From Acorus gramineus (taxonomy: Eukaryota > Streptophyta > Magnoliopsida > Acorales > Acoraceae), in assembly GCA_030737835.1 (NCBI GenBank), contig CM060850.1:29181716-29245715 (forward strand): 64,000 nt of DNA, read 5' to 3'. Shown piece by piece: positions 25,958-36,400 of this stretch; within the stretch, counting starts at the first letter, position 1, and the number at the start of each line of letters is the position of its first letter. Position numbers and translations under genes: made by a program. Under the pieces are notes generated by a model, which ran no database searches, was not told the origin of the DNA, and saw only the letters and a program-made list of their open reading frames with translations.

Positions 25958-26881
25958 ATGGACTTCGTGGAAGAGGAAACCCGGCCGAGGTTCATCCACC
26001 ACTCGAGAGCTTCTGCTCCTCAGATCGCCGACTCGGGAACCCTAGCTTCAAGAGTCGACAAGCTCCTCTTCTCCGTCTGCGCCTCCCTCGCTTGCCTCCT
26101 CGCCTTCTCCGCCTTCCGCTTCTTCTCCGACTCCCAAACCCTAGCCTTCCTCATCCTATGGACCTCCCTCTCCCTCCTCCTCGGCCCCCTCGCCCCCTCC
26201 TCCCTCACCGGCGGCGACGTCCGCGTCGGCCGCGGGGAACCCCTCGAACCCGCTCCGGAACCCGATCCGGTGCCGCCGCCCGTCGAAGAGCCCACCAGGA
26301 GACGGAGGCAGAGACCACATCGATCCGATGATCCTCCGATCTCGACCGTCAAATCGGTGGTCGCTCCGGAGCCGGAGAGGCCCTCCGAGAACCCAGTGGA
26401 GAGGGAGGAGGCGGAGGAGGAGGAGGAGAAGGAATGGACAGACGAGGATTACAATCTGTTGAAGAAACAGATCTCGAGACACAAGGCGGGGGAGCCCGGG
26501 CGGTGGGAAGCGATCGCGGAGGCGTTCAATGGGCGGCACGGGGTGGAGAGCGTGATAAGGACTGCGAAATCTATGGCGGAGAGGAGGCCTGGCGACGGGG
26601 ACTCTTTCGCGCAGTTCTTGAAGCAGCGGAAACCGATAGATCAGCGATCAACGGCGGCAGGAGTGTTGGAAGGACAGGTTGTGAAGGAAGAAGTGAATTG
26701 GAGCGCAGGAGAGGATGTCGCGTTGCTTAAAGCATTGAAGGTGTTCCCGAAGGATGCCCCGATGAGGTGGGAGAAGATCACGGCGGCGGTGCCAGGGAAG
26801 TCAAAGTCTTCTTGCATGAGGAGGGTTGCAGAGCTAAAGAGGGATTTCCGGAGCTCGAAAGTTGCGGAAACGGAGAATTGA
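25958..26881 (+). CDS. Membrane-anchored MYB transcription factor, maMYB type
   Basis: A single GC-rich exon encodes 307 residues from MDFVEEETRPRF. An in-frame ATG 57 bases upstream (25901) would add 19 residues, but MDF is the form typical of maMYB. Two hydrophobic segments at about residues 36-56 and 61-79 fit an ER membrane hairpin. A proline- and charge-rich linker follows. Two SANT/MYB modules come next: EWTDEDYNLLKKQISRH...GRWEAIAEAFNGRHGV and VNWSAGEDVALLKALKVFPKDAPMRWEKITAAVPGKSKSSCMRR. Family members are held at the ER, and a soluble nuclear form is proposed to regulate genes such as those for root-hair growth. The gene diverges from XRN over a 220-bp promoter. Confidence 0.88.
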   Translation: MDFVEEETRPRFIHHSRASAPQIADSGTLASRVDKLLFSVCASLACLLAFSAFRFFSDSQTLAFLILWTSLSLLLGPLAPSSLTGGDVRVGRGEPLEPAPEPDPVPPPVEEPTRRRRQRPHRSDDPPISTVKSVVAPEPERPSENPVEREEAEEEEEKEWTDEDYNLLKKQISRHKAGEPGRWEAIAEAFNGRHGVESVIRTAKSMAERRPGDGDSFAQFLKQRKPIDQRSTAAGVLEGQVVKEEVNWSAGEDVALLKALKVFPKDAPMRWEKITAAVPGKSKSSCMRRVAELKRDFRSSKVAETEN

Positions 26882-26899
26882 AGAGATTGCATTGATTAT

Positions 26900-28118
26900 T
26901 TTTTTCTCTGGGGAGGTTTGTTGTGGTAATTTCGATCTTCATTTGCTACTCATTTTCTTTTAGTTGAATTGAAATTGAAAGTACAAGAGTTTTATATGTG
27001 CTTGACTGTTTGCATTGAATCTGATCATTTATTTTGATCCCGTGTTTTTTCACTCATGGCCATGTAATTGCATTATTTTTTGTGTTATGAATTGGAATTT
27101 ATCAATAGTTTCTACTTGTTCTTTTGATGCATCATGCATGAGAGTTGCTTGCCCTGTAATTGGATACAGAAAACACTATATAGTTTTTGGATATCTTATG
27201 ATGAATCCAATTGTGCAGTCATTGTATTGGTGGGTTGTTCAGAGGAATTGAAGGGTGTGAGCCGAGGGGCCCTTTTTGTAATTGAGCTCAAGATTATGTT
27301 GATATGTTCCATAGGATGCATTTTTAAGATGTCAGTTTTTGTAAATTCTAAGAGACTTCCATTTTGGTTCGTGAACTATAGGCATTAGCTTTCTATTAAG
27401 ACTGTATTTTATGCATATCTGGTAAGTAGTAACTCTTCAATGTTATATCTAGTTGGAATGGGAGACATGGAGTCTCCCAGAGAGTTCTAGCTAGTTATTG
27501 TGCCTCAAGAGTTGAGCACGCCTGTGTCTTGTCCAGTGCAGGATGCATGTGAAGTATGAACAACCAGCTGGGCAAGTCTATTTTGATTTTGATGAGTGGC
27601 GCCCTATTTAGTTCCATCTGCCATTTAATTTTCCTCATGAACAATTATTCTTGTTTTTTTTTTTTTTTTTGCCTTTTAGATGGACTGGGTTGTTTAGATG
27701 GATCTGTAAGGCATTCCGTATGGGTTTTTTTGTATGATGCTTGCAGTGCTCTTTTTTGTTTTCAAGTATGTTTCACTTTTGAGGCTCGTCCTGCACTTTG
27801 CTTGGTCTAAGAAAAATTTGAAATCTTGTGTGTGCATTGCTTGTAAAAATGCATATTTATCTGCTTTTAGTGAAATGTTGTTTTAACTTATCACAGAAAC
27901 ATTCTTTTATGAATTGATTTATAATAAATTGATTGCACACTTGTTCTCTATTTCAAGATATATACTAGTGTATATCAGATTTGAATGGAGAATTGAATTT
28001 ACTCTATATGCTTTAAACAACTTGAAAACACTTAAGAGTGAATGATCAATGAAAACTGATTGTCATAAAAGTAGTCAAATTGTTCAATTGACACTAGGTC
28101 CAGATTTCAATATAGGAG
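26900..28118. other. 3' flank of maMYB and spacer
   Basis: The maMYB 3' UTR probably occupies the first few hundred bases. A segment at 27456-27540 resembles 7147-7232 in the kinase intron and so looks like an old dispersed repeat. No exon was recognised. Confidence 0.4.
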
Positions 28119-28379
28119 ATGGATAGGCTCAGTGAGGGGAAGACCAAACCAGTTGTGAAAGAGCCCTTCATGAATCATGATCGATATTCCTTTGATTCAA
28201 TTTCTTTTTCTTTTTCTATCTCTCATGATTCTGAAAGATCTCCAACCATTCCCCCTTCAAATCTGACCCCACCCAAATCTGTGGCATTTCTTGTCAATGA
28301 GTTGCCTAATAAATTTGCAGAAAGTGTATCAAATGTCTTGCTTCTTCTCCTTGCTTTCTTCATTTTTATCTTGTTCTGA
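28119..28379 (+). CDS. Possible small tail-anchored membrane protein (86 aa), unrecognised
   Basis: A true ATG begins MDRLSEGKTKPVV. The first 60 or so residues are polar, rich in Ser and Pro, and the last about 20 (NVLLLLLAFFIFILF) form one strongly hydrophobic segment at the very C-terminus, as in tail-anchored proteins. No family was recognised. It lies 1.2 kb downstream of maMYB in the same orientation, with a possible acceptor (ATATAG) a few bases before the ATG, so it could also be a terminal exon. Length alone does not exclude chance. Confidence 0.25.
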   Translation: MDRLSEGKTKPVVKEPFMNHDRYSFDSISFSFSISHDSERSPTIPPSNLTPPKSVAFLVNELPNKFAESVSNVLLLLLAFFIFILF

Positions 28380-28433
28380 AGAATACCTGGTCAAGTACTA
28401 AACTACAAGAAAGTCGATGTGTTCCACGACTAA

Positions 28434-28664
28434 GAGTCCGTTTGGATATGAGTTTAGGTAGATTCTGCGTTTGAAAAGCTAAAAAATTCTGAAACTTAAA
28501 TTCAAACACATTTTCAGCGTTTAGCTTTTCAAACCACAATCTTCCTTTTTAGGCCAAAAAATCTTACGGTTGAAAATCTAATAAAACATAGCTTTTCAAA
28601 AGCTGAGTTTGAAACATAAGATTTTAAGAATCTGAGAGTTTCAATCTCACATCCAAACGCACCC
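28434..28664. mobile_element. Tourist-like MITE, family B
   Basis: The left end GAGTCCGTTTGGAT and the inverted right end GGGTGCGTTTGGAT match as terminal repeats. TAA flanks both sides (28431-28433 and 28665-28667). It is 231 bp and non-coding. Confidence 0.7.
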
Positions 28665-29510
28665 TAAAGATCTTGTAGAATTTTTCTACTGTGACCCCGT
28701 TTTCAGATTTGGCAACACTGTTAAATGTGCTTCAAAAATGCCTTTACTTCAAGTATGCAATTTGCCCAACTTTGTATGCATTTGATGCCTTCGATAGTCC
28801 AACAATCTAGGAGATGTAAAGTTTTTTAGTGTGGGAAGATTTCAAGGTAGCATATGGAAACGGGTTCGGACAGCTTTTGCAAGAATCTGCAATCCCCATA
28901 CCTTTCCAAACACATAAATGGCCGCGTCTTTTGAAGAAAGTATAAAAACAACTTTTAGTTTATTATTAGTCAAAACAGGGAAAAAAATAGTTTTTCAGAA
29001 ATCAAACAAAAGTATACATCTTGGAAAGATAATTTCAAAAGCAACTTTAAGTGAAAGCTCCTTTTCAAACCTGTTTCCAAACACTATGTTAAGGTACTCT
29101 TTAAGAATCCAAACCTAGCATCCCATATTAAGGTATTGCAGGGCCAGCAACATGAAACTTAGGAAGAATTTCTGTTCATCAAAAGATTATATGTAAGATC
29201 TGATGTTCAATTGAGATCAAACATAGTGTTCAGTTGTTTGAATAAGCACAATCACAGATTGCGTTCATGTTCTTACTATCAAACATAGTGTTCAGTAATT
29301 AGAATAAGCACAATCACATATTACATTCATGTTCTTACTGCCATCTCTCTTTTGTTTTATTCTTTTTTTTTAGAATCTTGGGACAACCTAAAATTCGAGC
29401 ATTCTCCTGGGAATAAAAGTCCAAATAGCAATCAGAGCTACAGACAAAAAAAAAATTACTTCGAGAGTTTTTTTCACTCCAGACTAAAACTTTTATTACT
29501 TCATTGCTAT

Positions 29511-29760
29511 TAAGGGCCCGTTTGGATGGGCGTTTTCGTTCCGTTTACGGCGTGGAGACAGTGAAACGCATTATCGCTAAATCAAACACTTTTCGTGTCC
29601 AAAACATCACACTTGAGCTTCTGCATTTACCGTGTTAAATAATGGCTTACCACGATGTCTCAAAATAACGCTTTCTCAAACACAATGAATGAAAAATACT
29701 ATACATGAATGTAAATTATCTGTATACCCATCTTCATTTGGTGAATTTCCAAGCTCTATT
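29511..29760. mobile_element. Possible MITE end (GGGCCCGTTTGG)
   Basis: TAA followed by GGGCCCGTTTGGATGG at 29514 looks like a Tourist-type terminus. No matching right end was found, so only one end is supported and the boundary at about 29760 is arbitrary. Confidence 0.3.
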
Positions 29761-30117
29761 CTCTTTTAAAAAAAACAAATCTCTAACCCTAAAACATATT
29801 TGCGTTTCCTTCTTCGCATACCCCCTCTCGCCGCCCCTGCAAACCTAGCATTCCTCCATTGGCTTTCTTCAAAAGATCAGCAGTTCGGGACCAAAGAATC
29901 CCAAATAAGGTAATCTTTCTCATCTTCCATTGCTCTTCATTCATATTTTCTATATCAATTGATGTCATATATCCATAAGCATATGTGATGGTTTTGTGTT
30001 CTGAGTGTTTGTGTTTTATCTGATGTTCCCCTGTCTCCTTACCGCTCTTGTGTTTTAATTTATGGTTGGTTGTGCATGTCAAATCCCCGTTGTAATCCGC
30101 TGTCAACAAACACTCTT

Positions 30118-30560
30118 GTCCCCTGTTTGTTTCTGGTATAACCCCCCGTATAATTCTGGATAAGTATTTATGGTGTTTGTTTATCCCGGATAACCCCTGA
30201 TAAAGTATGCCAGAATAAACTGGTATAAAGTAATATATGGATTCCAATCAACCCTTGGAATTATAGTTTTCCTAGGTTATTCTACTCAAAGAATATGTGG
30301 GCCCACTGTCAAATCAACTGTCATCACCTCTTATAAATCACATGTCAAATCAACTATCATTATTTTTTTAACTTTTATAAATCCTTATTCATACTTTATT
30401 CACATTTTATCCAAACAACAAAACATTTATTCTTACGTTTACTAACGAGAATAATTCAAAACACAATCAAATACAAATCACTTTATCCTTATTTATACTC
30501 ACTTATGTTTAGATAAATGTATACCCTATAATAAAACCTATCCCTGTTTCAAACGGGGGC
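30118..30560. mobile_element. Tourist-like MITE, family A copy 2
   Basis: The element aligns along its length with 12190-12633 (shared landmarks: CCCGGATAACC, GATAAAGTATG, TGGATTCCAA, CACTTTATCCTTATTTATA) and ends in AAACGGGGGC. Left flank CTT and right flank TTG suggest a decayed 3-bp duplication. Confidence 0.72.
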
Positions 30561-30759
30561 TTGGGTTATGTCATGGTTTTTGTTTATAAGGATCCCACAT
30601 CAAAGTTTGGCTTTCCCACTTACACGTATAATAGAGGCAGAGTTTCACACCACACATTCAAGAGGCCCTAAAATAAAAGTTAAAATAGCTTTTAGAACTC
30701 CTTCAGACACAATAGAGAAAAAAAATATAGAATTTGGATTTTTTTTACAACTCTAACGA

Positions 30760-32460
30760 GGTTTATTTATTGACATTTTAGATGAACCAATTTATTCAAC
30801 AATCTAATAACTCGATATTTCCTAACAACCTAACTACCACTGACTAATATTATCTAGGTAAAATAATAAAAATTTATCTAGGTAAAATAATAAAAATTGT
30901 ATTATGAGCTTCATGCATCTTCTACTGAAATGTTTTGATACAATACAACTAATACCAACCCTAAAAAGGGCTTTTTCCAAAAACAAAATAATAATTATTA
31001 TTATTATAATGGTATCAACCCTGGGACATTAGACAAACCAATGAATAATAATGCAGGTACTCAAGGACACAAAATTAATCATATATATATATATTTTAAA
31101 TGATACATTCAACCCCATTTGCAGTATACATGTATTTTAAATTATTTCTTAAATACATAGAGAAATACACAATGTACATACTCGTGGTATATATATATAT
31201 ATTACATTTTTCATACTTGAATATATAACGAGATAGTGAAATATATAATGTATTAATGATTTCAAGCACTATATTAATAATGTGCTATTACATATTATTC
31301 TGAAAAACATATTGAGTGTATCCGCAACTGAAAAATGATACACTTAGCTCCGCATGTAGCCATGTCCGCAATTTACACCTTTTTTTATAAAAAAAAAATT
31401 ACACACCATGTTGAAGTACATATTGTTATACAAAGTGAAATACAATGAAAATGACGGGGCTGAATTTTTTTCTTTTTTTTTTGAAAGATGAAAGAAATTT
31501 AACTTTCGTACATTAAGATAGAACCATACATTATAATAGCATAAATAGACGGGGCTACAACATTTGAGTGTTTCAATACTCATCCGCAACGTTTTATATA
31601 GATCTGCTCAGTGGATAAAAGATAAGAAAAATGATACGCCCAGCCTTAATTGCAGCCTCATCTGTAGTTCATATTGTTATTCTTTTTAAAAAAATATACG
31701 CTCTCCAACTGAAATACATGTTGTTATATAAAATAAATTATATACTGAGATGCAGTAATGTTTTTTTTTTTCGAGTTGAAAAAATATTTTTTTCTGTGTC
31801 ATACATTATGATAAAAACATCATACACCGCGTATCCAATGACAGACCTATAAATGTTTTTGAAGGGGGGCTTAAAGAAAAACTTAGAACACAAAGTAAAA
31901 ACTCCATAAATATACATATTCCTAAAATTTTTTTTTTTAATAAAATCATTAAGAAAACAAATTCATATATCATTATTTTTTGAAAGATTAATTGTTATAC
32001 ACGTTTGAAACAATTGTCCTTTGACAGTTCTTCATTATTTTATTTGTAGCAATATAATTAAAAATTTATGTTAGATAAGAACTAAAAAGAGCTCTCTTAT
32101 GTTATTTTATTTTTTCCTCTTCTTTTTATTATTGTTTTAGGATAATGTTACATCCAACCCTATTTTCAACCTCAATTCCAGTCTGTATGTGTTTTAAATT
32201 TTTTAAAAATAGTATACCTCATCTAATAAGGTACATGCATTTATAAAAAATGAAGCACATGCTCTGATGAATTGCGTGAATGCATTTATAGAAAATGTAA
32301 AAAAATTCTTTTGAAGCATGTGTTTTATTAACGTGAACATATGCGTTGATAGAAATCTATCAACCCATGTGGGACTAGAATCGGGGTTGAAAATAAATGT
32401 CGGTCTAACAGCGCCCATTGTTTTATTATGGTTAGATCGAGTGTATGTGCGCTCTCAAGA
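30760..32460. other. AT-rich spacer with related short repeats
   Basis: The phrase AATGATACA(T/C)..CA.CCC recurs near 31100, 31333, 31628 and 32145, followed each time by similar text, and is partly inverted near 32380. This suggests old, nested inverted-repeat elements. No coding exon was recognised, and (TA)n tracts lie near 31080 and 31190. Confidence 0.4.
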
Positions 32461-32510
32461 GCACAGGCCTGGGCCGTCAGTGGAACCCATGGGCTTAAGG
32501 AGGGTCAGCT

Positions 32511-32594
32511 GCGGGCCAGTCCAGCCCGCTTGGACTCGTTCGTAACGGTAAAAAAAAAAAAGTTGGGTCAACTTGCGGGCCAATCCAGCCCGCT
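32511..32594. promoter_or_regulatory. Paired inverted-repeat motif upstream of DNA2
   Basis: GCGGGCCAGTCCAGCCCGCT at 32511-32530 and GCGGGCCAATCCAGCCCGCT at 32575-32594 are near-identical, and each is an imperfect palindrome (GCGGGC...GCCCGC). They lie 115-200 bases before the DNA2 ATG. They could be protein-binding sites or a repeat remnant. Confidence 0.4.
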
Positions 32595-32616
32595 CACCGA
32601 CATAGAACCTATTTAG

Positions 32617-32624
32617 GCGGGAAA
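32617..32624 (+). promoter_or_regulatory. E2F-type site in the DNA2 promoter
   Basis: GCGGGAAA matches the plant E2F consensus (GCGSSAAA) and lies 85 bases upstream of the DNA2 ATG. S-phase genes such as replication helicases commonly carry this site. A telo-box AAACCCTAA follows at 32677-32685. Confidence 0.6.
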
Positions 32625-32708
32625 CAAAAAAAAGCTTTCGCACCCTCTCGACCTCGATTTCTGTCTGATCTGCACGAAACCCTAACTTGATCTCCCCCAT
32701 CTTTCGCA

Positions 32709-33485
32709 ATGCCTCCTAGAAAGAGAGCCCAAGCTCCCCTTTCGTCGTCCAAGAAGACGAACCCATCCCAGCCGTCCAAGTTCAGGATCCAGCACTTCTT
32801 CGAACGCCTCACACAACAGGCCGCCTCTTCCACCCCTCCAAACCTCGAAAACCCTAAAAATGCTCCAAAAACGTCCGATCACGAGAACGCCACCCAGACC
32901 ACGCCCCCTCCAGAGCCTCCAAAACAGCCTCCGACGGCCTCCGCCGATGAAGAGATCTCCCCCGAGGTCTCGAAATCGGCCCCTCGCAAGCGTTTCAAGT
33001 TCTCCCCTGGCATGGTAAGCGATTCATCTGTTCTTGCTTTTTTTAGGGTTTGTGGTTTATCTAATGCTGTCGTTTTTTTATGGGGATTTGTAGCTGATAA
33101 AGCAAAGCCAGGACGATGGGGTTGAAGAGGTCACGTGGAGGATCTCTCCTGTGAATGAGCGGTTGAAATCGGTTTCAAAGAACATGCCGGGAATGATCCG
33201 AGTCTTGTCCGATGCTTCAAAGCTGAACGTTTCGAGTCTGCGTACGTGTTCGCAAAAGGAGGTTTGAGTTTTTCTTTTTTGGTCGTTGTTGCTTGGTTTG
33301 ATGGTTTCTGAATTTGATTCGTTCTGGTCAATGTTATGGGGTTGTCCTGTTCATCTAAAAGGGTTTCTTTTCATGATGGTGATCTCAAAAAGGATTTCTG
33401 CAATGATCGTGGAAGGAAGGGTGATTCGAACAATGTTGAGGTGGTGAACCAGCGAAGCCCGTTTCGGACCCCTCCATCGATGCCT
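32709..33485 (+). other. DNA2: DNA2 exons 1, 2 and 5' part of exon 3
   Basis: Exon 1 is 32709-33014 (disordered, basic, PIP-like box). Exon 2 is 33094-33261, ending in GAG at phase 0. Exon 3 starts at 33393 after CTCAAAAAG and runs 31 codons to 33485, where the Copia 5' LTR begins. Reading on into the LTR gives one codon and then TAG. Confidence 0.8.
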
Positions 33486-36400
33486 TGTTAGTGTTAGGGC
33501 CCATTTTGAATGACCCATTCTTTGGTTGACCCAAAATTGAGTATTCATTTTAAGTCCCACATCGGTTAAAACCAATTCATTGTTTCACCTTATACATTGA
33601 GTCAAACCAATCCATTATTGAGACTTGTTGAAACAAACCCCTACGCGCGCGCACACGAGGCCCAACCCATCAACCCGTGGGTTTGGATTTCTGGTGGAAA
33701 AACTAGTTAACCGGGCGTGCGCGCTCGCACGTCGCGCCTGCACACGAGGCGGGCCGGGCCGGGCTGGGTTTGCGGGCCACACTTGGGCGCGCCCGCATGC
33801 GCGCGCAGGGGGGGGTGCAAATCCCTCTCCCTGGGCCCTTTCCGCGGGCTCGGGCTTGGCCCGTACGCGTGGGTTTCTTTTTGTCTCTCGCGACAACTTT
33901 TCAACTCCTTTTGAATTTGAATTGTTTCTAAAACCGCCACGCCACCTTTCCAAAACCGTCCGCGCCGAGATCTCTCAACGGGCGTGTATTAATTGCGCGC
34001 AATTATTTCAATTAAGTGGTCGGGTTACAATTTTAATGCACGCATTTATTTTGTCGGTTTTCCTTTTTTGTGTGCGTTGCTGTTGGACTGCCTATATAAA
34101 GGTGTCAAATGCGTCTCTCTACATCAACGAAAATCATCCAGAGCCCACCAACCACTGTCTTCTCGTCTGTCCTTTCCATTCGTCTGGTTCTCTGATCTGA
34201 GCTTCTGAAAGGATCACGCCTGTTCACTGTGGTCTCCTCGTAGCTCGCACCCCGAGGAGGCATAACCCTGGTGGTCGTATCTCTCAGTGGTAGGAGCCGT
34301 TCAACCCTGTGCGTGGGGGGGCCTTATTCACCGAGGACAGAGCGCATCTGCTCGCTTCCACCAAAACTGATATGCTTTCTAATCCTCTGTTCTTATTTGC
34401 AGAATATTTGCTGTGTTTTATATTGGTTTGAATCTGTGGCCTTACTAGGTTCTTTGCATTGCCCTGATCTTTTAAAAAAGATTTTCTAACATTCTCGGTG
34501 AATAAGTTTGCATTTTACCTAGACCTTTTTTCAAACCTCTTTCTGTTTTCAAAAATGGGTCTTGTAGAAGATTTATCTGCTAAACCGGCTTTGTTTGATG
34601 GTACCAATTTTAAAAGATGGCAGCAGCAATGTAGGTATTGGCTCACCACCCTAGGATTAATTTCTGTTTTAAGAACTGTCTTAGGTGAATCCAAGTCACT
34701 TTCTGATAAAGAGTCCACTTCCATTGACCTTACCAAGACCTCCGATCCCAAGGATGCCGATCCTGATAAAATAGCAGATCCGAAAGGAAAAACTATTGAA
34801 TTAGACGGTGCCTGGGAAGAGAAAGATTTCTTGTGCCATGGTCGAATCTTGAGTGCCTTAACCCCTGAGTTGTATGATATTTTTTGTACTACAAAATGCA
34901 CTTTTGAACTGTGGACAGAACTCGAAAAAAAATATAGTCTTGAAGATGCTGGGTTAGAAAAATATGCTGTCGGAAAATTTTTAAAATTTAACATGGTTGA
35001 TAATCTGTCTATCATGAAACAAATCGTAGACCTGAAAACTATTATTCATGAGATTAGAAAATATGGGATGATTCTTGATGACACCTTTCTTGCATACTCC
35101 ATTATTGAAAAATTGCCTCCCTCCTGGTCTAATTTTGCTATCAAACTTAAACATCGTAGAGGTATACCTGTCTTGAATGATATTTTGACCACTATTAGGA
35201 TAGAAGATGAGCATAGGCTTCAAGATAAGGTCTCTAAACTTCCTAAAGAGTTTTCTGCCAAAGCACACATAGCCGAAGGTTTTAAACCCAAGTCCAAACC
35301 TTTTAAAAAGAATGGGGCAGCTAAGGGTCATGTAAAGCCACAGTTTAAAAAGAAAACCAATGATGAAGCTGGTTGCTACGTGTGTGGGAAGAAAGGGCAT
35401 ATTGCAAGAAGTTGCTACAAACGAAAGACCCTTCCTCAAAATCTGAATTATAAAAGCAACCATCCTACCCAGAAGGACTCAGAGAATAAGGTCCAAGCGA
35501 ATGTGGTGATTCATGACCCTGCACCCTCTTCCTCCCAAATTAGGTTTGTCACTGTCCATCCTGAGTTAAACTTAGCTTGTCAATCTACTGATTGGTGGAT
35601 AGACACCGGAGCAAATGTACACCTTTGTTCTGATAGATCCTTATTTACTTCCTATCAGGCCATTGATGGACATGTGAGAATGGGCAACAACTCTGCTGCA
35701 CGTATCATTGGAGAAGGACATGTTGATCTACTCTTCACGTCCGGAAATGTTCTATCACTTCAAAACGTGCAACATGTTCCTGATTTGAGGAAAAACTTAG
35801 TTAGTGGGTCGCTGTTGATACAGCAAGGTTATAAACTAGTTTTTGAAGCAAATAAGGTTGTAATAACTAGGTTTGAAACCTTCGTTGGGAAAGGCTATGT
35901 GTGTGATGGTTTGTTTAAGTTGAATATTATGTTTGAATGTTCTTCCTCCATCTACTACTGCTTTGAATGTTGAATCTCATAATATGTGGCATGCTCGTTT
36001 AGGACATTTAAACTTAAGTACCATAAAAAGAATGATGTTTCTTGATTTGATTCCTAAATCTCGTCTTAATGAAACTTCTAAATGTCATATCTGTGTGCAA
36101 GCGAAACAGCCTAGAAAACCTTTTAAATCTGTTGATAGAATTTCTGAACTGTTAGGCTTAGTACATAGTGACATATGTGAAATGAATGGTATGCTTACTC
36201 GAGGAGGAAAAAGATACTTCATAACCTTTATTGATGATTTTTCAAAATTTTGTTATGTGTATTTGTTGCGTTCAAAAGATGAGGCTCTAGAATTTTTCAA
36301 AATTTATAAGGCAGAAGTAGAAAATCAATTAGATAGAAAAATCAAAGTGATTAGGTCTGATCGAGGAGGTGAATATACATCGAATGAATTCTCTAAATTG

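Noticed and set aside
26020-26539. Antisense frames over maMYB
   Set aside because: They are shadows of a GC-rich exon and lack motifs.
29789-30247. 152-codon minus-strand frame
   Set aside because: It runs into the MITE at 30118-30560, the start falls inside the element, and no motif is recognisable.
33625-34200. 191-codon frame in the 5' LTR and its match in the 3' LTR
   Set aside because: It comes from the GC-rich LTR block, runs through the TATA box and is repeated only because the LTR is repeated.
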